From positions 4,960,001 to 5,024,000 of the forward strand of contig PYIU01000003.1 of the NCBI GenBank assembly GCA_003415625.1: a DNA stretch of 64,000 bases, given 5' to 3'. This document shows positions 1 to 11,007 of the stretch, one piece after another. Source of the stretch: Aquanectria penicillioides (Eukaryota; Ascomycota; Sordariomycetes; Hypocreales; Nectriaceae). Position numbers and translations under genes: made by a program. How positions within the stretch are numbered: position 1 is the stretch's first letter; each line of letters opens with the position of its first letter. The notes under the pieces are model-generated. The model saw only the letters and a program-made list of their open reading frames with translations, made no database searches and was not told the origin of the DNA.

Positions 1-585
1 TCTCAGGTGCAGCAGTCTCGAAGGCGTCTTCGTCATCTGAGTAGTAGTCATCATAGCGATAGTCAACTTGGTCAAAGGTCTCGGTGATAGGACGATCCTG
101 CGGGCTAGGACCGCCCGGGCCACCACGGCGGCGACGGGTGCTGGGCCGAGAAGACTTGTCAGTGAATATTTTGGTGATGATTTCAATGACTGGCTTTTCC
201 GAAACAAGCTCGTCGGGTAGGCCGCTCTCATGATCTTCTAGCGCAGGGACATCTTTGAAGGCTTCGGTGCTGTTGCGGTCTGCAATGCAATGTATTAGCA
301 CGCCATTCGGCCTTGAGAGGCCAGAGCAATAACGAACTGGGAGTACTTACACTTGAGAACCTTGTTATTCCATCCGAGATACTCAAGCACGTAGACGACA
401 TCGGGGACCTTGCCGTCAACCCTCAAAACGGTCTTGACGGGAGGCGGAACATAAACTTTGACGTCGCTGGTGTGAAAATCCTCATAACTGAGGATGGAGC
501 TGTTGTCGTCATCAATGTCTTTGACAACATTGATCTGAACTGGCCCAGGCTCAGGCGGAGAAGAGGTGGTCTCCATGATGGTCAT
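1..585 (-). CDS. Unrecognised protein, N-terminal part, cut by the left window edge
   Basis: Two exons are visible, 585-351 and 279-1, joined by an intron with donor GTAAGT and acceptor TTGCAG; the join is in phase (78 codons plus one base). The start at 585 is an ATG followed three codons later by another at 576. The frame stays open upstream to 801, but that stretch reads as a leucine-rich translation of a CTG/pyrimidine-rich leader, so I treat it as 5' UTR. The visible protein (about 170 residues) is acidic at first, has a hydrophobic-aromatic patch (VVYVLEYLGWNNKVLKY), and then a basic RRRRGGPGG stretch followed by a DDYYSDDED acidic run. I do not recognise the family. A beta-rich N-terminal domain followed by a disordered charged region is all that can be said. 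The gene continues leftwards beyond base 1. Confidence 0.6.
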
Positions 586-1201
586 GTGGAGTAACAACCA
601 CAGCAGCAGCAGCAGCAACGGGAGTGGAAATATGAGCGACAGTAGCAATCTCAACAAACCAAGAAGGCTACGGGAGGTGTGATGGACGGGGAGGGAAGGA
701 AGGATAAAAGGGAAAGGAGCCAGACAAACATGGGACAATGGGAGCGGCTTTATATTAACAGCTAGGATCCCTAGATGAGACCTTAGCGTTAAGTGGTGCA
801 TACCAAACGTAGGTCAAGAGGTCTGAGATATGCACCTACCGTTAGTACCACACAATTGCCGGTAGTGCAGCCTCGACAAAGAGGCATGCATGCACCGGCA
901 AGTAAGCATCGTCACTGCCCAAGTTCGCTCTGCCGCTGTAACTCAGCCCCGCTGAAGGCAGCAGCAGGCCCATGCCTTGTGGCCGGCCAGTCAGAAGCCG
1001 ACAGGAGGATGCGGACCGCAGTCCGGAAGGAAAATGCCTTGTCACTAGTGAAGCCAATGGATACAGGGTGGGTTGACCGACTACGCCAGCACCAGGCAGC
1101 CAGGGCCAGCCCCGCACTTCTCCTTCCTCTGAGCCTTGAAGAGGTGACAGTAAGTAAATACCCACATAGCCAGCTAATCCATAGTTAAACCTCCCATCAA
1201 T
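586..1201. other. Intergenic, shared upstream region of two divergent genes
   Basis: No gene is supported here. It lies between the start of the left-edge gene (minus) and the small membrane protein (plus), so it should hold both promoters. CAG/CTG-rich triplets sit at about 598-620. The short open frames on both strands lack coding character. Confidence 0.5.
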
Positions 1202-1528
1202 ATGATGAAGACACCAGCGCTCTGTTCTCTGGTTGGCATCACCTATCTCGGTGCCTTCAGTCGCTTCACTCATGGAAAGTACACCCCGGCTTTTCACAAA
1301 TACCAAGTCGACCGCGCTCCAGATGACGAATCAACGCGCATCATCCCAGTGATGGATGTTACTCTTGGCACTTTGCTCCTCTTTTCCAAAACTCAGACTG
1401 TAGCAGCAGCTCTCTGTCTTTTCTTTCAAAGTGTGGGGATTGGGCTACGTATCAAGGATCGTAAATCACTCTGGGAGGACCTCGCTCTGGCCTCCCTGGC
1501 TGCATATGTGACATGGTCTTTGCTTTAA
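1202..1528 (+). CDS. Small predicted integral membrane protein (108 aa)
   Basis: A single-exon frame of 108 codons starts with two adjacent ATGs (1202 and 1205) and ends TAA. The protein has a moderately hydrophobic N-terminus (about residues 5-20), a polar middle (VDRAPDDESTR), and two convincing hydrophobic helices, about residues 49-83 (MDVTLGTLLLF to FFQSVGIGL) and 90-108 (DLALASLAAYVTWSLL). This layout, ending straight after the last helix, resembles small DoxX/DUF-type fungal membrane proteins, but I cannot name the family. Gene status is inferred from length and coherent hydrophobic periodicity. An upstream exon is possible. The overlapping antisense frame (842-1306) has no such organisation. 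Confidence 0.5.
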   Translation: MMKTPALCSLVGITYLGAFSRFTHGKYTPAFHKYQVDRAPDDESTRIIPVMDVTLGTLLLFSKTQTVAAALCLFFQSVGIGLRIKDRKSLWEDLALASLAAYVTWSLL

Positions 1529-2058
1529 GTTCTTCGTCACTTTGGGGAGGAGGGGGGATGGTAAGATCCTCGTAAGCTAAAGGGGCAAGTTTGACCTATG
1601 GGGGCCGGGATGGTGGAGGTGTGAGACGAAGATCTTCGCAGGTTATATAAAATAAAACATGGTTTAGACAGACGAGAAGATTCAACCGAGACAAATCGCC
1701 CTACCTTGACTGGGGTTTAGGAAATGACACCTGTTAAACCGAGCCAAAGAGTAAATATGGCGTAACCAAGATCCAGATAGAAATCACGGAAGGGATTTAA
1801 ACCTTACCCTTTGGACTAACAGTATTTATGTGAGTGATGAACTGATGATATTCTCATTTGATCTAAACCCAGACCAGGCAACAAAATATTTATCCGATGC
1901 CAATTAACTCTGCCATATTGAATGCACTCTCCGCAGTGTATTTCAAAATGATATGAACGGCAATCCTCTATTGCGCCGCAAACGCCTTTCCAGTCGCCCA
2001 TTTCCCAATTTCAGTTTCACGTAATCGGTTGTGCATTTCATAGATTCTAACATCCTCG
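1529..2058. other. Intergenic, 3' flanks of two convergent genes
   Basis: This lies between the small membrane protein and the 3' end of ATG6. It is AT-richer than its surroundings and contains 'tatataaaataaaacat' near 1644. No gene was seen. Confidence 0.45.
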
Positions 2059-3580
2059 TCAATGGCCTGCATTCCGCGCCCCGGCTGTCACATTGCTGGC
2101 GTGTGCCAATAGAAATTTGCAGCAAGTCAGTGTCAACTTGCATGCCTTAGTCCATCCATCATCCTGTGCGATTCCCAGCTTGATGCTCACGTCACCAATC
2201 TTGTCCCCGTCAATCTTGTACGGAAGGCTTAGCGGATTTCCCGTTGCCTCTGTTTGCCGTTGCACAAAGGCACCGAGTTGACGAACCAGCTCCAAGAATC
2301 CTACCATGGCCGTATCAAATCGCCGGTGCATAAAGGTCAGGCCCAAGGGCATGTCTCCCGAACTGTAAAGTTCCAAGACATGTTTCTTGGGTGGAGGTTG
2401 GATTGCCCGGGCGCCTAACCGACTCGATGCAGGACTGGGAATTTCGAATCGAATAATCTTGGACGTGCTCCCCATAGGCTGCGGATCGTACCCGTCGAAT
2501 CTATACCCAAGCTTCTCTGCCACTGTTACAAGTAGTAACAGTGCGTGACCCCACGCTGCGTTGATCTCTGGCCAGTCCACGGGTTTGTTTGAAAGTCGCC
2601 CTAACCGCAGCCCATTGATAGTCGCAAAACTGCCGTCGTGGCTGATGCAAAACGTGTCATTATACACGTTGGATCGTTGCAGTTTTTCTAGGAGCTGCGA
2701 GTCGTTCAGGTATTTGGCGTTGACGCTATCTCTTTCTGATTGGAAATCGGCCATCTTGGTTGCGAAGGCGTTCCTTTCTCTCCAGAACTTCTCTTCCTCC
2801 TTGTCTAGCTGTCGGGATTGATCTTCCAGGGCAACGATTTCTTCGTCCAGGGCGTCCTTCTCTACTTCCAATTTCTTAAGCTCTTCCATCGCTGCCGCCC
2901 GATCTTGTTCTGCTTTCTTCAATGCAATCTCCTGGGCTTTCAAGTCTTCTTCGCTGGGTTGGTTGGCTTTCACTTCCTTGAGATGTCGAACATACGCATC
3001 CCTCTCCTTGGATGCCACCTCCAGCTTTTTCTGCAGGCCGTCCACAAGCATCTCGGTGCACTCGACACATATTGGGTGGTCGATATCTGATCGAGCAGAA
3101 AGGATCTCAAATAGCCGGTTGATTCTGTCCATTTCATCTCCCTTCGGTCCGTCCGTTTCGTCACCTCCGCCCCGGCTAGAGCTCGCACGGCGGAGTTTGG
3201 GGGGCGTTGATGGTGGCTCCGGCATCTGCGATTGTGGGCCACCCATTTGTGACTCAGTCAGATAGATAAAAGACATTGTAGAATCGCGCGGGTGGCCGCC
3301 TTGGTTGCGTTTAAAGACGGGCGGGCCGGCATTTCGAGTAATCTTGTCGTAAAGAGATCTTCTGGCTTGTTCCTGTGGTTGAACGACCGGTGGACGAGGG
3401 GCTGGAGCCTTCTTTATCGTCTGCGGCGAAGATGAAGCTGTGAGAGAACTGATCAGATATGGCCGCAAGGAGAACAAGGTGGGAGATGCGCTTACAGATG
3501 AGGAGGTCGTAGGCGGCGGGATTCAGGTCCTCAAGCGAGCCGTCGAGCTTGAGCGGCTGGCGACACTTTTGGCAAGTCAT
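2059..3580 (-). CDS. ATG6: Beclin-1 / Atg6 / Vps30, class III PI3-kinase complex subunit
   Basis: Atg6 is the shared regulatory subunit of Vps34 PI3-kinase complexes I (autophagy) and II (endosomal sorting). Two exons: 3580-3496 and 3437-2059, intron GTAAGC...CACAG, phase 1, giving 487 residues. The start is the ATG of MTCQKCRQPL; a further upstream in-frame ATG at 3607 is ignored because the conserved protein begins with this CxxC segment. Visible order: N-terminal CxxC and a linker with TMSFIYLTESQ (the conserved region that precedes the BH3-like area); a long charged coiled coil at about 160-270 (LQKKLEVASKERDAYV to DKEEEKFWRERNAF); then the BARA domain at about 285-487 (NDTFCISHDGSFATINGLR, INAAWGHALLLL, the GSTSKI motif, ACKLTLTCCKFLLAH). 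It is divergent from the Scm3 gene across a 587-bp promoter, and its complex partner ATG14 lies 9 kb away. Confidence 0.96.
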
Positions 3581-4167
3581 CACGAGGAACGGTTTCGCAT
3601 ATCTCAAAGGAGTGAAGGTGGATTGGTGGCGGGAGGGAGTGAGGGTGAGAAGAGTGTGGTTGAACGATGGTCACATGCAGCAAGAGGTGACGATGATGTT
3701 GAAGGACGAGCCGCAGGCAGCTTGAGCCCCACTGAGAATGCTTGACGGAGCACAGTGACGTTACGGTGGACGGCCTGAGCAACACATTCGGATGTGTATC
3801 TCCGTCTAGCCTTAGGTACCTTATGGGGAGGGGCATGGGGAATTCCAGCTGCCCACCCCCCACTAAACCCGGATGCTTCCCCTAAAACCACTTGGAGCTC
3901 CCCTGGCTACCTAAGGTACCTTAGGTGCCTAGGTAGGTTCACCTACCTCGCCAAGCCATGCCATAAAGCACTTTACGCGCTGCATGACCACAGGACGCGT
4001 CCGATCGCGTGCAGGTCCCCCTCCAGTTGCTCCTCCAACCATTGTCAACCGCCATATCCACCCACTTAAGGCTCGCTCAGGACGCTCATCAGAGGCATCG
4101 TTGTTCATCTTTTGGCTTCAACTGGCTTGTTGTTGCGACCAAGTTTTGCGCATGTGGCTTTTTTTCA
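3581..4167. promoter_or_regulatory. Bidirectional promoter ATG6 / SCM3 with CCTAGGTA-type palindromes
   Basis: A 587-bp region lies between two divergent starts. It contains 'cttaggtacc' at 3811-3820 and an exact 18-bp palindrome 'acctaaggtaccttaggt' at 3909-3926, followed by 'gcctaggtaggttcacctacct' to 3948. The same words recur in other intergenic regions of this window. That they are regulatory is inference from position. Confidence 0.55.
3909..3926. repeat. 18-bp perfect palindrome acctaaggtaccttaggt
   Basis: The 18 bases equal their own reverse complement. The palindrome lies mid-way in the ATG6/SCM3 divergent promoter and belongs to the recurrent TACCTAGG/CCTAAGG word family. Confidence 0.9.
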
Positions 4168-6789
4168 ATGGAGCCCCCGGCAAATGGACGCCGACAGGAC
4201 GCTTTACCCTTCGAGAACGGCGCAGAAATTGAAAATGCACAGCCCGCGACAACCTCCCACGACAACGAGGGCCTGGCCTCTGTCCACCATGATCAGTCCA
4301 GGCCCCAGCCACAAGCGCAAGATGAGGGTTATCAACTCGTCGTCAAACGCATCCATGCCAATAAAAGGCTTCAAGCTACATTCGCTCACATCTACGAAAA
4401 ATATGGTCACGATTTCAACGGAGTCGGCGACGAAATTGATATGGAAACCGGTGAAATCGTGGTCAATAATGGCCATCTAAGCCGCATGCGTCACGAAGGC
4501 GACATTGGAGGTGAATGGATGGACAATGCCGAAGAATGCGATGGGGACATTGGCGATGACGATCCGGGTTTCTGGCTGGAGGATCTCCGTGACGAGTTTT
4601 CTAATGAAGACCAGGCCAGGGTCAGCGAGGCCCAAATCTCGGAACAGCAAATAGGCAACCATGATGATGAGCACCAGGATGACCACGAGGAAGAGAGCGA
4701 TGATGAAGCAGAGAGCACCTCAATTGAGGAATTGGATTCACCCACCAAAACCCCCAGCATGGTGCCAGTGAGTAATGCTGGAGTTGGCAATATGGCAGTA
4801 GCATCACCAAGTGGTCAAGTCGGGCATCTCACATCCCTCTTCCCTAACATGTATGGCAGCCTCTTTTTTGGCTTCATTCCAGCATTTGGGACACCACCTA
4901 CGGGACCGATGCTCCCTCAAATGGCCAATGGGGTGAATCCATTCAACATGCCACTGCCCCCAGCCAGCAATGGGATGTTTCCCAATGGCAATGTCCCGAT
5001 TTCCTTCATGTTCAATCCCTGGGCCATGGCTGGTCTCCTTTCGACCCAGTCATTAGGCCCACTAGATGCATCGATGCAGCCACCACAACTCTGGTGTCAA
5101 CCTAATTCGCCCATGGGGTCACAGCCCATGCCCATGCAGTTGCCAGAGAAGTCTACAGCAGAGAGATACAAGTTCCCTGCTCAAAAAGGGCAAACTTCTA
5201 TCTGGGCTCCCCGCTCTCGACAGGCAGATGACGATAAGCCGGTGCCTGTTTCCACTCGGAAAAGGGGCAGACCTCCTGGATCACGAAACCGCAAACTTCA
5301 TGATAGCAGTCCGTTGAAGGGAGATGTCAGTTCAGAGCAGCAAGTTAGTGTCGATAAAAATGACGATGAGAAAAGCGACCACAGGCTATCGAGCCGAGTC
5401 AGAAAGCAAACCGAGTACATGGGCAAAATCTCGTGGTTGGAAGTGGATCCTGATGATGAGCTAGAGATGCCTCCTGACAATCAAACATCACCCTCGGAAG
5501 CTGGCAGGCAGATGAGTTCAGAGGACGACAATAAAGCCACAACTGGTGGTGTCCAGACGACGCCTACACCAATCAAGCCCAAACGGGGTCGCGGCCGACC
5601 TAAGGGCGTTGCGAAGACAGAAGTTGGCCGTGTTATCCCAGATTCGCAAGATTCAGTGACACCACCAACAAGCAGCGCACCACAAGCATCTCGGCCTACA
5701 GAAGACCAAGACGACAACAATGCTACCATTCGTAAAGAAAGCGAGCTTGTCTTTGCTCTTTCTGATGACGAGGCACCTATTTTACTTCCTCGGGGTGCGG
5801 CTATTGCTATACCACCCAGTTCTCCAAATTTGGATTTAACCCATTCACTAAAACTAGGCTTGGGGTTAACGGCGGGTGCAAAAACAGTTGATGAAGTAGA
5901 TCAAGAGCTAGCCACTGATGTGACTCCAAGTCACTCAAAAAAGAGAGGCCCCGGACGTCCAAGGAAACGGCCTACCGAGCTCACCCCCGCCAAGGCCCGC
6001 TTTGAACTGAATCAAAGTGCCGGACGGCCAAGAAAGGACTCTAATACTGCCAGAACAGGCGACCAAGAAGTGATCGGGCGGTTCCAGGAGGCAGTCCCCA
6101 AGTCACGCCTAGCCACGATCACGTCTAGTCCTACGACAACGGTTAAACAAGCAAGGCTAAGAGGAGAAGCATCTCTTCAGCAAGGTCAGGTATCATCTGC
6201 ATCATCACCTCTTATTCCTATTGGCAATCCAAAAACTCTCGAATCGCCCATACAAATCCCATCCACAGACGATGAAGCTGGAATAGACGAAGCAGGTGAT
6301 CTCCTAGTACTGCAGGTCCAGGAGAAACCGGACCAAGGACAATCTCTTGATAAACCTCCACAGAAAAGACAGAAAAGACCCGCGCAGGATCTGTACCCAG
6401 GCACACCAAAAAAGCCCCGAATTTCCAACCCTCATACGCCCCGTCATACGGCTATCCGCACCTCTCACGCCCCGTCATCACGGCGCTCCATCCTTTCCCT
6501 AGTCTCTAATCAAGATTCGGACTCCGACTCGGACATTGAGCTAGACGAGCTCAGTCGCGACTCTGCCAGTCACGCACTTCCTTTTAAGACTCGCAGTTCC
6601 GGTGCCTCCATGGTGAGAACCTGGCGTTCCAGCGCCCTCACAACAGAGGCATATCGCACTCCCACGAAGAGGCGCATCGATGAGCCCCCCAGCCCTGGCA
6701 GCGTGGTAGTAACTCCAGGAGGAACAAACAAGATCTGCGGAGTTGATGGATTTACATGCAGGCGAGACTTTTGCTTTCATTGTGGCTAA
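4168..6789 (+). CDS. scm3: Scm3-type CENP-A chaperone with AT-hooks and C-terminal Cys motif (873 aa)
   Basis: Scm3/HJURP proteins deposit the centromeric histone CENP-A. The single-exon frame opens at 4009, but I start at 4168 (MEPPANGRR), because the upstream codons are low-complexity leader. Residues about 53-115 carry the Scm3 signature as I remember it: KRLQATFAHIYEKYG, then DFNGVGDEIDMETGEIVVNN GHL, with an acidic tail. A Pro/Met/Asn-rich linker follows at about 190-330. Four AT-hook-type segments follow: KRGRPPGSRNRK (about 364), KRGRGRPKG (about 471), KRGPGRPRKRP (about 591) and AGRPRKD (about 618). The extreme C-terminus has a Cys cluster CX6CX4CX2C (ICGVDGFTCRRDFCFHC) that looks zinc-binding. 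AT-hooks would fit docking on AT-rich centromeres. The alternative is an unrelated AT-hook nuclear protein; the GDEID..TGEIVV block argues for Scm3. Confidence 0.75.
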   Translation: MEPPANGRRQDALPFENGAEIENAQPATTSHDNEGLASVHHDQSRPQPQAQDEGYQLVVKRIHANKRLQATFAHIYEKYGHDFNGVGDEIDMETGEIVVNNGHLSRMRHEGDIGGEWMDNAEECDGDIGDDDPGFWLEDLRDEFSNEDQARVSEAQISEQQIGNHDDEHQDDHEEESDDEAESTSIEELDSPTKTPSMVPVSNAGVGNMAVASPSGQVGHLTSLFPNMYGSLFFGFIPAFGTPPTGPMLPQMANGVNPFNMPLPPASNGMFPNGNVPISFMFNPWAMAGLLSTQSLGPLDASMQPPQLWCQPNSPMGSQPMPMQLPEKSTAERYKFPAQKGQTSIWAPRSRQADDDKPVPVSTRKRGRPPGSRNRKLHDSSPLKGDVSSEQQVSVDKNDDEKSDHRLSSRVRKQTEYMGKISWLEVDPDDELEMPPDNQTSPSEAGRQMSSEDDNKATTGGVQTTPTPIKPKRGRGRPKGVAKTEVGRVIPDSQDSVTPPTSSAPQASRPTEDQDDNNATIRKESELVFALSDDEAPILLPRGAAIAIPPSSPNLDLTHSLKLGLGLTAGAKTVDEVDQELATDVTPSHSKKRGPGRPRKRPTELTPAKARFELNQSAGRPRKDSNTARTGDQEVIGRFQEAVPKSRLATITSSPTTTVKQARLRGEASLQQGQVSSASSPLIPIGNPKTLESPIQIPSTDDEAGIDEAGDLLVLQVQEKPDQGQSLDKPPQKRQKRPAQDLYPGTPKKPRISNPHTPRHTAIRTSHAPSSRRSILSLVSNQDSDSDSDIELDELSRDSASHALPFKTRSSGASMVRTWRSSALTTEAYRTPTKRRIDEPPSPGSVVVTPGGTNKICGVDGFTCRRDFCFHCG

Positions 6790-7516
6790 AATGGCCCCAG
6801 ACAGTAATTCGTAGAGGCTGGGTGGATGGACAGGGCCTAGAAACCAAAATAGCAAGACTTAGGGCCGTCGTGTGATGGGCATGTGACGGCCAACAAGACA
6901 TGTAGACATGTACTAGAAACAATGCGTCAAAGTGCTCTTTGTGCAAACAGAGCCAACCCAATGTGATGAATCGCTTTCAAACTTTACTGGATTACATCGC
7001 TATCTCAAAGACTACCCGTAAGCTTCCGACCTCGAGAGAGAAGAAATGTTACGTCTGTGGATTAAACATGCATCGGCCCTCCATTCCCACGCATCTTATT
7101 TCCCCGCCCCTGAAACGCCAAAGACCCCGTTGTCTTAATTCTCGTCGCCCGAAAGCCTCTGAGGCCGGAAAGATCCCCATCCATCCCGTAGTCACGGGAT
7201 GAGAGGTTCTCATGACGACGCCCGGACATGCCAAGCAATCACCACGTCAACCTCGAAATATCATCACAGAAGTTGGAAACCCGCGGTCGTATATCGCGCC
7301 CTAACCGCTCAGAGAGTTTATGCGCTTTAGCGAAGGAGGGACAGGAAAGACAGTAGTTGTGATCCTTTCCTAGTACGGTAGTCCTATCAAGGGTGGAAAG
7401 CCGACAAGGGTAATACCGTCGGTCTCGGGTATCATGGGTGAGGGTAGACGTCGGAAGGGCGGAAATCGTGGATGATATATATATCGGGGAGTAGGGAGTA
7501 TGGGGATTCCCAAGAC
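6790..7516. other. Intergenic between convergent SCM3 and CKA1
   Basis: This is a tail-to-tail spacer of about 730 bp containing 3' flanks only. 'gatgatatatatatcgggg' near 7470 is a short TA run. No gene or RNA was recognised. Confidence 0.5.
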
Positions 7517-8918
7517 TCAGGGTTTGTTGGCGGTACCGTTGGCGTTGGCGAGGTGCTGCTTGAAAACTTCAGGGTCACGGACTGGATCAAAGTAGGGGTG
7601 AGCCTGGGCTTCCTTGGCAGTCAAACGTTCCTAGCCATGCGTTAGAATCAAACGATCATAGAAGAAGAAAAAGAAGAAGCATATGGATGCGCACCTGGTG
7701 GTCGTAACGGAGGAGCTTGTCAAGGAAATCGATAGCTTCATTAGAGACGAATCGCTGGTTCTCCGAACTGACGAAGCTATGCCATGGCTTCTTCTGGAAA
7801 CGACCGAGAATATCGTCGTACTGAGCATCAAGCTCAATCTCGTACTTGTCGAGATAGTCAAACAGGTCGTCAGTTCCAAGGACCTTGGCGATCTTGACCA
7901 GCTGATCCGCATTGCTGTTACCGTGGAAGAAGGGCTCCTTTCGGAAGATCATGGAAGCGAACATGGCGCCGAGGCTCCACATGTCAAGACTATAGTCGTA
8001 CTCTTGGAAATCAACCAACAGCTCAGGACCCTTGAAGTATCGAGATGCCACGCGGACGTTGTACTCGGTGCCAGGGTGGTAGAATTCAGCCAAGCCCCAG
8101 TCAATCAGGCGGAGCTAGAGAAGGTCAGTTCATCTGAACGAGTGGAATTAATTGCAGTAGGATTAGGAGAATCCGGAGGGAAAGGGAGGGCCAACCTTTC
8201 GGTTCTCATGGTCGATCATAACGTTATGAGGCTTCACATCTCGGTGCATGATACCCTTGCTGTGACAAAAGTCGAGGGCCTTCAGCAACTCAAAGATGTA
8301 GTATCGGACATCAATGTCGTTGAACTTGGGATAGAGGCTTCGGAAATCGGTGTTGTTGACATGCTCGAAAATGAGAGATGGCGTCTTACTCTAGTTTTGT
8401 GCGAAGGAAGAATTGTCAGCGAGGCGAAGCCGCATTTTGGGCCATCTGGTTGCCCGAGGAGGAGAGAAGGCGGGCAGCCGCGGGGAAGGGAGAGCTCACC
8501 TGCGAATCTCGGACAACATCAAGCAGGGCGACGACATTGGGACCGCCTGCAAGGTTCTGCAAGATCTTGATCTCTCGCTTGATCTTCTTCTTCTTAACGG
8601 GCTTGAGGACCTTGACGACGCATTTCTGATAGTTGACGATGTTGATACCCTCAAAGACCTCCGAGTACTTGCCCCGGCCTGGATTCCACAGTGTTAATAA
8701 CTCAGAAGTAGGGAAGCAAGGGCGGGAAAGAAAAAGCAGGCACGCACCAATCTTCCTAACGACCTCGTAGTTCTCGAGGACGCCCCAACCTGGGAGAGGG
8801 AGTTAGCAGCGGAGCAGAGGGGGCGCACGGCGAGGGCAAACCAACTGATGTTGACGCTGTCATAGTCCCAGTAGCTGCGGGGCATGTTCTGGTTGACGTC
8901 GGCATAGACCCGCGCCAT
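7517..8918 (-). CDS. CKA1: Casein kinase II catalytic subunit alpha (340 aa, six exons)
   Basis: CK2 alpha is a constitutively active, acidophilic Ser/Thr kinase of nucleus and cytosol. Exons: 8918-8846, 8789-8748, 8678-8500, 8390-8196, 8114-7695, 7630-7517; all phases close and the product is 340 residues, the usual fungal length. Motifs: the N-terminal [19 protein letters not shown], glycine loop [12 protein letters not shown], catalytic lysine in [13 protein letters not shown] (the basic cluster typical of CK2), catalytic loop [12 protein letters not shown], the CK2-specific DWG instead of DFG ([13 protein letters not shown]), and [12 protein letters not shown]. Two introns begin with the less usual donors GTTGGT and GTTGGC, chosen because only they restore the conserved reading. 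The long plus-strand frame at 7683-8570 is its antisense shadow. Confidence 0.97.
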
Positions 8919-10418
8919 GGTGACGGGCGGAGAGGGCGTCGCAAGGGAGCGACGCAACGAGGAGAGCGAGGGCGAAGCGGACGGCGGGTCGAGAGGCGAG
9001 AGCACGAGGAGGGCGCAGCGTTGGTGGTGAGAAGGGCCGGCGTGAGGCGAGAAGAAGAGGTGAGAAGGCTGGATGGAGATGGGCGGCGCCTGGGCGAGGG
9101 TTTGGTTTGGTGTGGTTTGCGGTGGGTGACGGAGGCCAAAAAAACCCACACAGGTGGGATGTTCCCAGTACGGCCAGCCCCCAGCGCGGTACCTGCCCAA
9201 GCCCGTCGAGCCTCCACATAAAATAATCGGTGCTGCGGACTACATGTGCGGGCTGCTGGGCGCGCTGCTGAGAGAACCTAACTCGGCGACGGTGGGTCTT
9301 GCCTTGGCGGGAGGGCGGCCCTTCCATTGGCTGCTCTTCTTATCGTTCCTTGTTCGATAAGCCATTGGACGCCGCACCGCATCAGCAGACAATGATGCCC
9401 TCAAGCATGCCGCTGTTTCTGGCAGTGCAAGCACCCAAGAATCAAGGAATTTGGCAGTCGGGGCCATGGATGGATGGAATGGCACAGGACAACAACAATA
9501 ACAAAAACAACAACGATAATTGTCACCCGTCGCATGAGGCTGCCAATGAGAGCGCTCTGCCGTGTTGGGTATTACATCATCCCTTCAACCACAACAAACC
9601 CGTCCCGGTTCCTAAATTCAATCCATCAGACAGATCATAATGCATTCTTCAGACGCCCACGCACACCACAGTTCCTAATCCTAATCTAGATCTTTGCCGC
9701 TCTAGCCCTCCTTACCTCGGCATGCCTCCCTTTTACTGCACCACCATCGTTTACCACATTCAAACTTCATTGGCACAGCATCCGAGAATCCGATTCATCT
9801 TGCTTCCCCTAGTTTCCACCCTTCGAAGTAGCTGAAATGCACATGCACGATTGCATCGGGGAGACGTCCATCGATTCATCCAGACTCTCGTGAAAATGCG
9901 ACAATGTCCCGGAAACAAATAGGTCGAGCTGCATCAGTGTATCTCATATCGCTCTGTGCTCGCGCTGTATTGCTCCGGCCGCTCATGTGCGCATCAGATG
10001 ACCACGTTGGAGAGCCACATGCCGATCCTATGGGGTTAGGTCCTAAACTGAAGCCGTCAGCTGGCTTATCCAACAAAACATGCAACGCGCTTGATCATTC
10101 AATAGTGCCTCATAATTTCAGAGAGAAGATTAAGTGCTCGACATGTCACGTCTGCAAAGACGTCACCAACAGCCTGGGCTGATGGATCGTCCATCTCCAG
10201 TCATGATCCGACTAAGGATGACGATACAAAGGTTTTCATCATAGTGAGACAATTTGAAAAGAAACCATGCACAACTCACCATTGCATTGTGTTTGTCCGT
10301 CTTGGCCGCATTGCGTAGATTCCAGCAAGGCCACATCCTAGGTGGAACTGCGTCGAACCAACTCCTGCCCCATCATGCTCCTGATAGTGTTGAATGGCCT
10401 GACATTAGCACCAAGTCG
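8919..10418. other. Intergenic 1.5 kb: CKA1 promoter and 3' flank of DUF3807 gene
   Basis: It contains the CKA1 upstream region (GC-rich to about 9360) and then an A/C-rich stretch with 'aacaacaataacaaaaacaac' near 9490. Small open frames on both strands show no recognisable protein. No tRNA was seen. Confidence 0.45.
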
Positions 10419-11007
10419 CTAATCGTAGTCGAGTGTGTCTAGGCCCTTCTCTACGACATCCCACGTCCTTTTTCGAAGGTCCGGTTTCGGTTCAGGACGT
10501 GCCCGGTTGGCGCCTTTCTTTTTCTTTTTCTTGTTGTTGCGAGACGAAGCCCCAGGACTTGGGGCGCCAGCGTTGGTCGGGAGCGGATGGACAGGTTTTC
10601 CATCACTCAGATCCACAGCCTCCTCAGGAGATAAGCCATCCCTTCCACTAGCCTGCTTCTCCTGTTCTCTACGGAGAGCCTCGAGTTCCGAGTGTCGAAA
10701 GATTTCAATTTGCTCATCCGTCAAGGTACGCTTGACTCCGTCTTCATAATATCCCAAGTCATCTTCCTCATCCCAGGCTTCATAGTCCATATCTTCATAG
10801 GGTTGATGGTCACCAGGGGGGTTCATGAAGGAATTGTTAAATGAAGCGACGGCAACTTGCCCAAAGTGAGCCTCATGAAAAGCGAGCATGTCGCCCTGCA
10901 ATCCATTAGCGAGGGTCCTCTAGAGCTTCAAGAATAGTAAAACAAACCTGGGAAATGTCCGGCACGCCATGTTGGGTTTCTTTGCCGACATAGTCGGTCC
11001 CGGTCAT
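10419..11007 (-). CDS. DUF3807-type conserved fungal protein (178 aa)
   Basis: Two exons: 11007-10948 (20 codons ending Q) and 10895-10419, intron GTTTGT...TTGCAG, phase 0. The product has an aromatic N-terminal block (FHEAHFGQVAVASFNNSFM), an acidic segment (DMDYEAWDEEDDLGYYEDG), a helical segment (RTLTDEQIEIFRHSELEALRREQE), and a Lys-rich patch (NNKKKKKKGANRARPEPKP), and ends TLDYD. This order (EFRHSE-like helix and basic tail) matches my memory of the fungal DUF3807 family, whose function is unknown to me. The K-rich stretch could be a nuclear signal. Similar-sized alternative: an unrelated small disordered protein. Confidence 0.8.

Noticed and set aside
3440..3745. Plus-strand frame over the 5' end of ATG6
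   Set aside because: Antisense shadow of exon 1 and leader; no conserved features.
7683..8570. Plus-strand frame of 295 codons
   Set aside because: It is antisense to the CKA1 exons, whose motifs and splice sites are unambiguous.
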